Below are positions 1 to 7,039 of a stretch of DNA of 64,000 bases, piece after piece. This DNA comes from Pseudomonadota bacterium (GTDB lineage Bacteria > Desulfobacterota > Desulfobacteria > Desulfobacterales > JAHIVH01): positions 1-64,000 of the forward strand of contig JAHIVH010000073.1 of NCBI GenBank assembly GCA_018816735.1, in the 5' to 3' direction. Position 1 is the stretch's first letter, and every line of letters begins with the position of its first letter. The notes beneath the pieces were generated by a model that was not told the DNA's origin, made no database searches, and worked only from the letters and a program-made list of their open reading frames with translations. The position numbers were made by a program, and so were the translations under genes.

Positions 1-1427
1 TATCCGGCAGCAATCCAATAATCATTACGGCATATGATGCAACCGGCAACACAGGAAGTGTTACACTAAATGTTACCCGGAATATCCTGACCACATTAAT
101 AGATACGACAGATACAGCCAAACCGGTTATTACACTGGGCTCACCCACAACGGGCACATCCTACACTGCCAATCAGGCTTCAATCAATTTGTCCGGCACA
201 GCCACAGATAATATTGGCATAAGTAAAGTTACATGGTCAAATTCTTCGTCAGGCAAGAGCGGTACGGCTACAGGCACGAATACCTGGTCTGTCGGCAATG
301 TGTCATTGGAAACAGGCATTAATCCAATAACGCTCACAGCGCACGACAATGCCGGTAACATGGGAAGTATTACTTTAACCGTTACCTATGAGGCCCTGGA
401 CACAGAAAAACCTGTTGTGGCTTTAGTATCTCCCACAACGGGGACGTCCTATACTGTCAATCAGGCTTCGGTAAATTTGTCCGGAACAGCCAAAGATAAT
501 ATTGGTGTAAGTAAGGTTGTCTGGTCAAACTCAGCAACAGGCGGAAGCGGAACGGCCACGGGAACAGCAAACTGGTCTACCGGCAACATTATTTTAGCAC
601 AAGGGACGAATCCGATTCTTGTGAACGCGTATGACACTGCCGAGAATGTCGGAAGTTATACAATAAACGTGACTTATAATTCAGGAACATCAAATGATGC
701 GGTGAATCCTTCCATCTCTTTAAGCATGCCAGTGACAGGAACCGCATATAGTACCAGTTCAACTCCCCTTACTCTATCTGGCAAGGCATCTGACAATGTG
801 GGTGTTGTAAAGGTTACCTGGGTAAATTCCAGAGGAGGAAGTGGCAACGCTAGTGGAACAAGTGACTGGTCTATAGGAACCATTGATCTGAAGGAAGGCA
901 ATAATATAATCAGTATCACGGCACAGGATGCCATGGGTAACATTGCATCGCATACCCTGGCAGTTACCTATACATTGCCGGATACTATAAAGCCGGTCAT
1001 CTCACTGGTATCACCGACAACCGGAACAACATTCGATGCCACAGTATCAAGGATGAATCTGGCAGGTACGGCAACAGATAACATCGGCGTGAGCCGAGTG
1101 ACCTGGACCAGCACAACCGGCGGTTTTGGTACGGCAAATGGCACTACAAACTGGTCGATAGACGGCATTGAACTTCAATTGGGGCTCAATACCATTATCG
1201 TTACGGCTTTTGATGCTGCTGATAATAAAAGCATACACTCTCTGACAGTCAATTATGAACCGCCAAAACTGACTGGCGTGGATGAAGGCTCTCCAGACAC
1301 GGGAGATCCATCTGATACCCCAACAATCGAAAAATCAAAAACGGATTCTGTCCAGCCAAAAGAAGAACAGAAGACAAAGGCACGATCGAGAAACAGATTT
1401 TTAAGGTTGTTTGGTATCGGATTATAA
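1..1427 (+). CDS. Ig-like repeat surface protein, 3' part
   Basis: The reading frame is open from the left edge, so the true start lies upstream and only about 475 C-terminal residues are visible. They contain one partial and four full repeats of about 95-99 residues. Each full repeat opens with a form of KPVIxLxSPTTGT and continues through NLSGTAxDNIG, a W-S-x-G turn and xTAxDxAGN to a closing VTY. This is the pattern of bacterial Ig-like (glucodextranase domain B-type) modules in exported adhesins and polysaccharide-binding proteins. The last repeat is followed by a hydrophilic Pro/Thr/Lys-rich tail that ends in a basic stretch. No PEP-CTERM or LPXTG-type anchor is seen. A role as an extracellular adhesin or matrix protein is inferred. 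A strong hairpin follows the stop codon. Confidence 0.8.
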   Translation, partial: SGSNPIIITAYDATGNTGSVTLNVTRNILTTLIDTTDTAKPVITLGSPTTGTSYTANQASINLSGTATDNIGISKVTWSNSSSGKSGTATGTNTWSVGNVSLETGINPITLTAHDNAGNMGSITLTVTYEALDTEKPVVALVSPTTGTSYTVNQASVNLSGTAKDNIGVSKVVWSNSATGGSGTATGTANWSTGNIILAQGTNPILVNAYDTAENVGSYTINVTYNSGTSNDAVNPSISLSMPVTGTAYSTSSTPLTLSGKASDNVGVVKVTWVNSRGGSGNASGTSDWSIGTIDLKEGNNIISITAQDAMGNIASHTLAVTYTLPDTIKPVISLVSPTTGTTFDATVSRMNLAGTATDNIGVSRVTWTSTTGGFGTANGTTNWSIDGIELQLGLNTIIVTAFDAADNKSIHSLTVNYEPPKLTGVDEGSPDTGDPSDTPTIEKSKTDSVQPKEEQKTKARSRNRFLRLFGIGL

Positions 1428-1447
1428 TTCCAAAATATATCACTTGC

Positions 1448-1499
1448 AAAAAGCCTCTACAGGGTATGTTCAATGAACATCCCTGATAGAGGCTTTCTT
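1448..1499 (+). terminator. Rho-independent terminator after Ig-like repeat gene
   Basis: The arms GCCTCTACAGGG (1453-1464) and CCCTGATAGAGGC (1481-1493) pair with a single-base bulge. The inner segments ATGTTCA and TGAACAT extend the stem almost to its tip, and TTTCTTT follows. It lies 21 bp after the stop codon. Confidence 0.85.
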
Positions 1500-1535
1500 T
1501 CATGGGGTGTTCTGATTGTAAGATTCAAGTGAGTT

Positions 1536-1841
1536 ATGACCAGCGAATTCCCGCATAAAGAAGAAATCATTCAGGCAATCCTAAAAACCGAACCGACAAT
1601 AAAAAAATTATTTTTGTTCGGTTCAAGGGTGGATAATCAAAACAAGAATAAAAATGCGGATATCGATCTTGGAATTATAGCTGAAAAAAAACTCAGTTTT
1701 GTCAAACTTGCCCGGATAGAATCATCCATAGATGAGATTGACACCTTGTACTCTATAGACATAGTCGATTTCACAGGAAGAAATGATACTTTTTCAGAAG
1801 AGGCGTTAAAAAAAATCGAGGTCGTTTATGAAAAAAGATAA
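1536..1841 (+). CDS. MNT-type nucleotidyltransferase (antitoxin-like)
   Basis: A 101-residue minimal nucleotidyltransferase. The motif is GSR (about residues 29-31) followed by ADIDLGI, which gives the GSxx...DxD metal/nucleotide site of the MNT fold. Proteins of this size pair with HEPN-like partners as toxin-antitoxin modules, where MntA AMPylates HepT, or as HI0073/HI0074 pairs of unclear function. The next gene starts 14 bp before this stop codon and encodes the expected partner, so the two are translationally coupled. No strong ribosome site is seen; the start was chosen as the first ATG before the conserved core. Confidence 0.85.
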   Translation: MTSEFPHKEEIIQAILKTEPTIKKLFLFGSRVDNQNKNKNADIDLGIIAEKKLSFVKLARIESSIDEIDTLYSIDIVDFTGRNDTFSEEALKKIEVVYEKR

Positions 1842-2232
1842 ACTTCTGTGTCAGCTCCAGGATGCATTTCAACGGCTTAAGGAAGCGCTCGAAATTCCCG
1901 TTTCAGAGCCATTGACCATAGATGGCACAATTCAGCGTTTTGAATTCACATTTGAACTGGCCTGGAAAGCGATTAAATCTTTCATGGAAGACCAGGGGGT
2001 GCTTTGCCATTCTCCCAAGTCGTGCATAAAAGAGGCTTTTAAAATGGGCTGGATACATAGTGAGGAGGAATGGCTGGCACTTTTAAAAGCACGAAATATG
2101 ACAACACACGTTTATAATGAAGCCTCGGCCATGGGTATTTATAAAGAAATTCATCAGCGTCATGATCTGTTTCAGGCTTTAATCAAAGAACTGGCCAATC
2201 AACAAACCCAACAAACCCAACAAACCCAATAA
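1828..2232 (+). CDS. HI0074-family nucleotidyltransferase substrate-binding protein
   Basis: A 134-residue all-helical protein of the HI0074 family. The core FEFTFELAWKAIKSFMEDQG, followed by a segment with RNMTTHVYNE, is typical and matches the four-helix HEPN-like fold. It overlaps the upstream MNT gene by 14 bp, the usual order for this two-protein module. The last residues (QQTQQTQQTQ) and the stop codon (2230-2232) are encoded by the 9-bp array that begins at 2204, so the natural C-terminus has been replaced or extended by repeat sequence. The family's native end is probably near residue 124. Toxin activity is possible but not proven for this subfamily. Confidence 0.8.
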   Translation: MKKDKLLCQLQDAFQRLKEALEIPVSEPLTIDGTIQRFEFTFELAWKAIKSFMEDQGVLCHSPKSCIKEAFKMGWIHSEEEWLALLKARNMTTHVYNEASAMGIYKEIHQRHDLFQALIKELANQQTQQTQQTQ

Positions 2233-2347
2233 ACCCAACAAACCCAACGAACCCAACGAACCCAACAGACCCAACGAACCCAACGAACCCAACAGACCCA
2301 ACGAACCCAACAAACCCAATGAACTCAACAAACCCAACAAACCCAAC
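2204..2347 (+). repeat. 9-bp tandem array A, 16 units
   Basis: Sixteen consecutive 9-bp units in perfect register, consensus AAACCCAAC, with variants starting GA or AG and ending AAT, and one C-to-T change in a unit (GAACTCAAC). The array contains the stop codon of the HI0074-family gene (2230-2232) and ends 21 bp before the start of the deacetylase. No spacers are present, so it is not CRISPR. It belongs to the same family as the arrays at 10541, 10986, 11641 and 18257. Confidence 0.95.
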
Positions 2348-2368
2348 AAACTGCGGTGAGATGTTCTG

Positions 2369-3280
2369 ATGCCTCCCCATATCCTTCTTACAATTGACGT
2401 TGAAGACTGGTTCCAGGTTGAAAATTTCAAACCCTGGATCGACCACTCGACATGGGGATCACAACAACTCAGGGTCGAACAGAATGTTCATACACTTCTT
2501 GATTTGTTTGATTCGGTAAACCTGGAAAATTCAACCGGCCACCAATCAATCAGAGCTACCTTTTTTGTTCTGGGGTGGATCGCTGAAAGGCTTCCTCACC
2601 TGGTGAAAACAATTCATGAGAGAGGTCATGAAGTAGCGTCCCACGGTTATCATCACCACCTTTGTTCCAATCTTTCGGATGAGGCGTTAAGGAAAGACCT
2701 GACAGACAGCAAGACGCTGCTTGAAGATCTGATTGGAGAACAGATTACAGGTTACAGGGCACCCAGTTTTGCCATTGATGACCGAATCCTGGACGTAGTG
2801 AAACAATGCGGCTACAGGTATGATTCCAGCTATAATTCGTTTGACAGGCACGAGCGATATGGCCGTATCGATTTAAGCGGCAAACAAAATATAGGCGTTG
2901 CCTGTAAACTTTCAGAAACCTTTTATGAACTGCCTGTCAGCAACTTTAAGGTCGGGAATCAGATTTTGCCGTGGGGCGGTGGCGGATATTTCAGGTTGAT
3001 CCCTTTGTTTTTGATGAAAGCAGGTGTCAGGTCGATTCTGTCCCGAGACAAGGCCTTCCTTTTCTACACACATCCGTGGGAATTTGACCCTGAACAGCCA
3101 CGGGTAATAAACGCCTCCGGGTATAAAAAGTTCAGACACTATGTCAATTTGAAAAATACATATTCAAAACTAAGGTCTTTTATTGATGCGTTCAAACATT
3201 GCCAACTGATAACCCTTAGGGACTATTTAATAGAACATGCCTTAACCTTAGAGAATGGAGAATGGAATAAAACCATTTAA
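2369..3280 (+). CDS. Polysaccharide deacetylase, exosortase-system type
   Basis: A 303-residue NodB-fold carbohydrate esterase. Residues 8-14 TIDVEDW carry the first metal/catalytic motif. SHGYHH (91-96) supplies the His ligands. GYRAPSF (about 128-134) is motif 3, and PWGGGGYFR and THPWEFDP are later blocks. The VEDW opening and the C-terminal DUF3473-like part are those of deacetylases that accompany the XrtA/PEP-CTERM EPS loci (TIGR03006 type). It probably removes N-acetyl groups from the exported polymer, although no signal peptide is visible. A GGTGAG ribosome site lies 8 bp before the ATG. The last codons and stop overlap the first unit of an 8-bp array. Confidence 0.9.
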   Translation: MPPHILLTIDVEDWFQVENFKPWIDHSTWGSQQLRVEQNVHTLLDLFDSVNLENSTGHQSIRATFFVLGWIAERLPHLVKTIHERGHEVASHGYHHHLCSNLSDEALRKDLTDSKTLLEDLIGEQITGYRAPSFAIDDRILDVVKQCGYRYDSSYNSFDRHERYGRIDLSGKQNIGVACKLSETFYELPVSNFKVGNQILPWGGGGYFRLIPLFLMKAGVRSILSRDKAFLFYTHPWEFDPEQPRVINASGYKKFRHYVNLKNTYSKLRSFIDAFKHCQLITLRDYLIEHALTLENGEWNKTI

Positions 3281-3328
3281 CCAATCAACTTTTCAACCAT
3301 TTTTCAACGCAACCACTTAACCAATCAA
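3273..3328 (+). repeat. 8-bp degenerate tandem array, 7 units
   Basis: Seven 8-bp units in register with consensus CCANTNAA: CCATTTAA, CCAATCAA, CTTTTCAA, CCATTTTT, CAACGCAA, CCACTTAA, CCAATCAA. The first unit contains the deacetylase stop codon (3278-3280). Same family as the arrays at 6233 (inverted), 9367 and 25336. Confidence 0.75.
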
Positions 3329-3667
3329 AACGAGACAAAAACCAGAAAAAAAGCGTTCCGGTTAACGCAAGATATTTATTTTATTAATATTTAATCTAAT
3401 ACAATGGTATGAGAAAAATAAGTTGCCTTTGATGAGAAATATTATATATAAATGTATCACTTTATTTTCATAGTTATGTGATCATTTGAGACTTGATTGA
3501 TAGCCTGCTGCGTCTAAATTTTTATAACATATTAAAATAAAAAGATAATCAATCAATTTCTCAGGTAATATTTTCTTTGGCACCCATATTGCTTTATATT
3601 GGGCTAAACCTTATCTTAAAGGTTATAAAACGAAAATTTAATTTGTAATATTAAAGGAGAGAAAAGA
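3329..3667 (+). other. AT-rich leader region of the PEP-CTERM gene
   Basis: About 340 bp without a gene. It holds a short inverted repeat GCGTT/AACGC (3353-3368) with no T tract, a long AT-rich stretch and the sigma-54 promoter listed separately. The region upstream of that promoter would be the place for activator binding, but I see no clear long palindrome. A good ribosome site (AAAGGAGAG) precedes the gene at 3668. Confidence 0.6.
3578..3593 (+). promoter_or_regulatory. Sigma-54 (-24/-12) promoter for PEP-CTERM gene
   Basis: TGGCAC-CCATA-TTGCT matches the sigma-54 consensus TGGCAC-N5-TTGCW, with the required GG-N10-GC spacing. Transcription would start near 3605, about 60 bp before the ATG. 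PEP-CTERM genes in exosortase-A organisms are known to be controlled by sigma-54 systems (PrsK/PrsR type), which fits this position. Confidence 0.75.
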
Positions 3668-4333
3668 ATGAAAAAATTATTAGGAATTTTAGTATTAACT
3701 TCTGCCGCACTGTTTTTATTGAGCGGTTGGGCAATGGCAACCACCATGACGTACACCATACAAGATACCATGAACTATTGGCCAGGTTTCCCAGGTAGTG
3801 CGTATGACAACAGTAGGGATGAAATCGGTAACCCGCAGGTTGGTGATATGAGAGTAACCATCACAGATGGTCTCCTGGAAAAGGTAGAGATTGATATCAC
3901 CAATAGGTTGAAATTTGATTCACTTTTCATCAATTCTGATGGTGGATCATTAGGTGGCTGGGATTATTATGTAAGAGATGCCAAGTATGACAGCTCATCT
4001 TTTGATGGATTGTATTCAGTTGATGAAAGTAGCTTCAATTACACATATGCTTCGAGTGGAAGAGAAGGGCATCCCAGCGGATTGGAAAATGATAGTGCGC
4101 TTACAAAACTGCCAGGCGCTTTTAACCCAGCCTATGATGGCAGTGTTTTAACGTATATCTTTACCGGGCGAAATATTGCAATCGAAGGTCCGTTTTATGT
4201 CGCATATTCAGTTTACTGTGCCAACGACGTAACCGGAGGTACTGGGGCACCTGTTCCGGAACCTGCTACCATGGTTCTGATGGGTCTTGGCCTTTTGGGT
4301 CTTGCTCAAGTAACCAGACGCAAAAAATCATAA
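3668..4333 (+). CDS. PEP-CTERM sorting-domain exported protein
   Basis: A 221-residue protein with a clear Sec signal peptide (positive start, hydrophobic core, AMA|T cleavage near residue 24). At the C-terminus is a canonical PEP-CTERM tripartite signal: VPEPATM (from about residue 196), a hydrophobic Leu/Gly-rich helix, then TRRKKS. It is a substrate for the exosortase encoded just downstream, which is expected to cleave near the PEP motif during export to the cell surface or EPS. The middle region (Tyr/Ser/Asp/Gly-rich) matches no domain I recognise. It is likely monocistronic: it has its own sigma-54 promoter and a strong terminator. Confidence 0.9.
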   Translation: MKKLLGILVLTSAALFLLSGWAMATTMTYTIQDTMNYWPGFPGSAYDNSRDEIGNPQVGDMRVTITDGLLEKVEIDITNRLKFDSLFINSDGGSLGGWDYYVRDAKYDSSSFDGLYSVDESSFNYTYASSGREGHPSGLENDSALTKLPGAFNPAYDGSVLTYIFTGRNIAIEGPFYVAYSVYCANDVTGGTGAPVPEPATMVLMGLGLLGLAQVTRRKKS

Positions 4334-4392
4334 TCGCCGCCGGTTGACGATTAAAAAAAGTTGTAAATAAATATTTGTAGTTTAAATATTTC

Positions 4393-4455
4393 GGGGATAT
4401 CAGGCAATAAGTCTTAAAACAAAGAAATTATTGTCCTGATATCCCCAAGTTTTTA
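4393..4455 (+). terminator. Rho-independent terminator after PEP-CTERM gene
   Basis: The 18-bp arms 4393-4410 (GGGGATATCAGGCAATAA) and 4428-4446 pair with one bulged T across a 17-base loop, followed by AAGTTTTTA. It is the strongest hairpin in this part of the window. Confidence 0.85.
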
Positions 4456-4746
4456 TATAGTCATAAAATCTCCCCATACCTTATAAATATCCACAAAATA
4501 AACGACAAAAGTACGAGAGCTAAACAAACCAGGCTTGCTTGGTAAGGCTTATTTAACCGGGGACATTCCATTCTTGTGTTTAAAACTGAGACAATGCTGA
4601 GACAGGATTGATTAAGAATTTTGAGACAGGTACTATGGTTTCATAGACTATTCAGTGGATAGTTGTATCCCTATACGTTTTAAGTACGATATGTTAAACT
4701 TGACTCACTGGAAATTAAGGTCGTCAACAAATGGAGAATTGAAAAC
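4456..4746 (+). other. Leader region of the exosortase gene, possible mobile-element remnant
   Basis: This gene-free stretch holds a 6-bp hairpin (ACCAGG-CTTG-CTTGGT, about 4528-4543). It also holds the phrase CCGGGGACATTCCATTCTTG (about 4557-4576), followed by three copies of TGAGACA (about 4588-4627). Such GGGGACATTC phrases often flank REP-associated transposases in deltaproteobacteria. No transposase is left here. A possible ribosome site (GGAGAA) precedes the GTG start at 4747. No riboswitch is recognised. Confidence 0.35.
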
Positions 4747-5610
4747 GTGAATAATTCAAACAAACAGAGCCATGTAATATCCTCAAACAAGTTATCATTG
4801 GGATTTCTGCTCTCAATCTTTATTATTGCATATTTCCCGGTATTAAAGAGCCTTATTCTGTTCTGGAACAGTTCAGATGACTATTCCCATGGTTTTTTTA
4901 TTATTCCCATAAGTTGTTATATTGTGTGGCAGAAAAAAGACGCTCTCAAGAAAATACCTGCAAGTTCAAGTTTTTCAGGACTTGTTATTGTCGTTGTATC
5001 TCTTCTCATTTATGTATTGGCCACATATGCTGAAATATCTACTGTAAAATCCTTATCAATTGTTCCGTTTCTTGGTGGGAGCATATTATATCTGTTTGGT
5101 TTCAGGATGTTGAAAGCAGTCATGTTCCCCATATTGTTTTTGTTGTTTATGATTCCCGTTCCAGGTCAAATCTATTCTTCCTTGACGATTCCTCTTCAGC
5201 TTTTCGTCTCAAAGATCAGTGTGGGAATATCATCGATGTTGGGAATACCCATATACAGAGACGGGAACGTTATCCATCTGCCGGATCACACGTTGCAGGT
5301 GGTTCAGGCCTGTAGTGGTCTTAGATCCTTGATGTCTCTTCTGACGCTCAGTGCTGTGTTTGGATACTTTACATTAAAATCGAATATACTGCGAAGCATA
5401 CTTTTTGCAACGGCCATACCCACAGCAATCTGTGTAAATATTGTCAGGGTATTTATGATGACAGCGGCTTTTTACTATTTCCAGTATGATCTTACTGAAG
5501 GCACGGTTCATACAGCTTTTGGAATGATCATTTTTATTCTGGCATTGGCGATTATCGTTTTAATAGGGAAAATATTATCAATATGGGACAACTCAGCAAC
5601 ACAAGAATAA
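4747..5610 (+). CDS. xrtA: Exosortase (transpeptidase-like membrane sorting enzyme)
   Basis: A 287-residue polytopic membrane protein with about eight hydrophobic segments. The exosortase catalytic residues are in place: Cys189 in QACSGLRSL, Arg234 in NIVRVF, and His255 in EGTVHTAFG. It is expected to cleave PEP-CTERM proteins at the inner membrane and pass them to the cell surface, in step with EPS production. The start is GTG with a GGAGAA site upstream. Its 3' end overlaps the epsI start by 28 bp. The XrtA-type assignment rests on neighbours (amidotransferase 1, VEDW deacetylase, PrsT-like lipoprotein); the subtype is less sure than the family. Confidence 0.9.
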   Translation: MNNSNKQSHVISSNKLSLGFLLSIFIIAYFPVLKSLILFWNSSDDYSHGFFIIPISCYIVWQKKDALKKIPASSSFSGLVIVVVSLLIYVLATYAEISTVKSLSIVPFLGGSILYLFGFRMLKAVMFPILFLLFMIPVPGQIYSSLTIPLQLFVSKISVGISSMLGIPIYRDGNVIHLPDHTLQVVQACSGLRSLMSLLTLSAVFGYFTLKSNILRSILFATAIPTAICVNIVRVFMMTAAFYYFQYDLTEGTVHTAFGMIIFILALAIIVLIGKILSIWDNSATQE

Positions 5611-6236
5611 TCATCCTGGCATCATGCCTGATTTTAACCAGTGCATTGATTTTTACGAAAACGGATTCAAAACCGGTATACAGGCAAACCTCTCTACAAA
5701 AAGCTTTATCTAAAATCAATGGATGTGAAAAAAGTGTTTCTTCGCCACTGGAACAAAATATCGTTGACGCATTGATGCTCGATGACTACCTCAACCAGAA
5801 TTATTTGTGCAGCGATAACCGGGTTTCTCTTTATATCGGGTATTATTATACAACAAAAAAAGTGGGTGCCGCGCATGACCCAATGGTGTGTTTTCCAGGT
5901 CAGGGATGGTTGCTTTCAGATAAGGAGAAACACAATCTTGTTTTGGATGATAATGAGATTTCATATGCCATGATGACAGCCACGCGAGGTGAGCAAAAAG
6001 AGCTCATCGTATACTGGTTCCAGTCTTATGACAAATCAAATCCGGATACGTTTTCTCAAAAGATCGCTTCACTGGTGAATAAAATGGTTAAAGCGGGTGA
6101 GGATAATGCCTTTGTGAGAATCACCATGCCGATTGGCGAAAAGACAAGATCTGAATGCCATGAGGCGATCATCAGTTTTATGCGTGAATTTTACCCGGTG
6201 TTTGAAAACTATATCAAAGAAGATATTAATAGTTGA
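5583..6236 (+). CDS. epsI: EpsI family exosortase-associated protein
   Basis: A 217-residue protein with one N-terminal membrane helix (about residues 8-25) and an exported domain. It has the EpsI signature HDPxxCFPGQGW (His98, Cys103, Gly108-Trp109). In many genomes this domain is fused to the exosortase C-terminus; here it is a separate gene overlapping the exosortase by 28 bp, so the two are made together. The biochemical role is unproven; the family is needed for EPS in some hosts and always travels with exosortase. The stop codon (6234-6236) lies in the first unit of an inverted 8-bp array. Confidence 0.9.
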   Translation: MGQLSNTRIIILASCLILTSALIFTKTDSKPVYRQTSLQKALSKINGCEKSVSSPLEQNIVDALMLDDYLNQNYLCSDNRVSLYIGYYYTTKKVGAAHDPMVCFPGQGWLLSDKEKHNLVLDDNEISYAMMTATRGEQKELIVYWFQSYDKSNPDTFSQKIASLVNKMVKAGEDNAFVRITMPIGEKTRSECHEAIISFMREFYPVFENYIKEDINS

Positions 6237-6304
6237 TTGGTCAATTTGTGTAATGGTTGAATAGTAAACTGGGAGAATAGATGAGTGGTTGAGGTGTTGA
6301 ATAG
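6233..6304 (-). repeat. 8-bp degenerate tandem array, 9 units, inverted
   Basis: On the minus strand this reads as nine 8-bp units in register: CTATTCAA, CACCTCAA, CCACTCAT, CTATTCTC, CCAGTTTA, CTATTCAA, CCATTACA, CAAATTGA, CCAATCAA. Its orientation is opposite to the arrays at 3273, 9367 and 25336. The 13-mer GTTGATTGGTCAA (6232-6244) is repeated exactly, in inverted form, at 9379-9391 at the far end of the toxin-antitoxin island. Confidence 0.7.
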
Positions 6305-6329
6305 TCAAACAGAATTATGGTTTGATGCC

Positions 6330-6357
6330 TTGACATCACATAAAATGATGCTATGAT
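6330..6357 (+). promoter_or_regulatory. Sigma-70-type promoter of the vapB-like antitoxin
   Basis: TTGACA (6330-6335), a 16-bp spacer, then TATGAT (6352-6357). The predicted start of transcription falls at or next to the ATG at 6364, so the mRNA would be leaderless or nearly so. CATCA/TGATG half-sites within the spacer could serve as an autoregulatory operator. Confidence 0.65.
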
Positions 6358-6363
6358 GACAAC

Positions 6364-6609
6364 ATGAGAACGACACTTTCGATAGACAACGATATATTAG
6401 AGCGTGCAAGAGAGATTGCGGCCAAGCTTCGCACACCTTTTAAAATGGTAATAAACGAAGCACTCAGAGCTGGGCTGAGCCAAGTTGAACAACCAGCAGA
6501 CAGGCAGCGCTATAAAACGAAACCCCATGCCATGGGGCTGAAATCGGGCAGGAATTTAGATAACATACAGGAACTATTAGCCCAGATCGAAGATGAGTCT
6601 TTCCGTTGA
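6364..6609 (+). CDS. VapB-type ribbon-helix-helix antitoxin
   Basis: An 81-residue protein opening with MRTTLSIDNDILERAREIA, the beta-strand and first helix of ribbon-helix-helix DNA-binding antitoxins. The hydrophilic C-terminal half (from about residue 45) would wrap the toxin. It overlaps the PIN-domain toxin by 4 bp, as is usual for co-translated vapBC pairs. It is expected to neutralise the toxin and repress its own promoter just upstream. No ribosome site is visible, in line with a leaderless message. Confidence 0.85.
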   Translation: MRTTLSIDNDILERAREIAAKLRTPFKMVINEALRAGLSQVEQPADRQRYKTKPHAMGLKSGRNLDNIQELLAQIEDESFR

Positions 6610-7034
6610 TATTAGTGGATGCCAATATATTGTTATATGCGGAAGATTCGTTGTCTTCTTATCATAAGAAAGCATGTGAGTGGTGGGATGATAAGCTCTC
6701 CGAGGGTGAATCTGTCTGTTTGTGCTGGACGGTTTTGTCCGCCTTCATTCGGATCGGGACCAATCCAAGAGTATTTGAAAAGCCATTGTCCCTTGAAGAA
6801 GCTATTGCTCGTGTACAAAGCTGGCTGGATCAACCTTGCACACGAGTCATTCGTCCGACAGAAATGCATTGGACCATATTTCAACAGATGCTAATAGAAG
6901 GAAAAGCTGTTGCAAATTTGGTCACAGATGCGCATTTAGCCGCTCTTTCGATTGAGCATGGCTGCCAATTGGCATCCACCGATTCTGATTTCTCGCGTTT
7001 TCCTAAACTGAATTGGATAAATCCTTTAAAATAG
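6606..7034 (+). CDS. VapC-type PIN-domain ribonuclease toxin
   Basis: A 142-residue PIN-domain protein. The acidic site is Asp5 (VDANILLYA), Asp108 (TDAHLAAL) and Asp126/Asp128 (STDSDFSRF). The second conserved acid usually found on helix 2 is replaced by LSAFIRI, as in a known subgroup of these toxins. Expected to be a Mg-dependent endoribonuclease held in check by the upstream antitoxin. The start is TTG in a TTGA overlap with the antitoxin stop, which would keep its translation low and coupled. Confidence 0.85.
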   Translation: MILVDANILLYAEDSLSSYHKKACEWWDDKLSEGESVCLCWTVLSAFIRIGTNPRVFEKPLSLEEAIARVQSWLDQPCTRVIRPTEMHWTIFQQMLIEGKAVANLVTDAHLAALSIEHGCQLASTDSDFSRFPKLNWINPLK

Positions 7035-7039
7035 ATAAA

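Noticed and set aside
2179..2446. Minus-strand open frames rich in Gly-Leu-Leu or Gly-Phe-Val, also at 10960-11298 and 11558-11740
   Set aside because: They are reverse-strand readings of the 9-bp arrays; no ribosome site or independent coding signal.
4456..4746. A cyclic-di-GMP riboswitch before the exosortase gene
   Set aside because: The conserved GEMM core blocks could not be found; only an isolated 6-bp hairpin is present.
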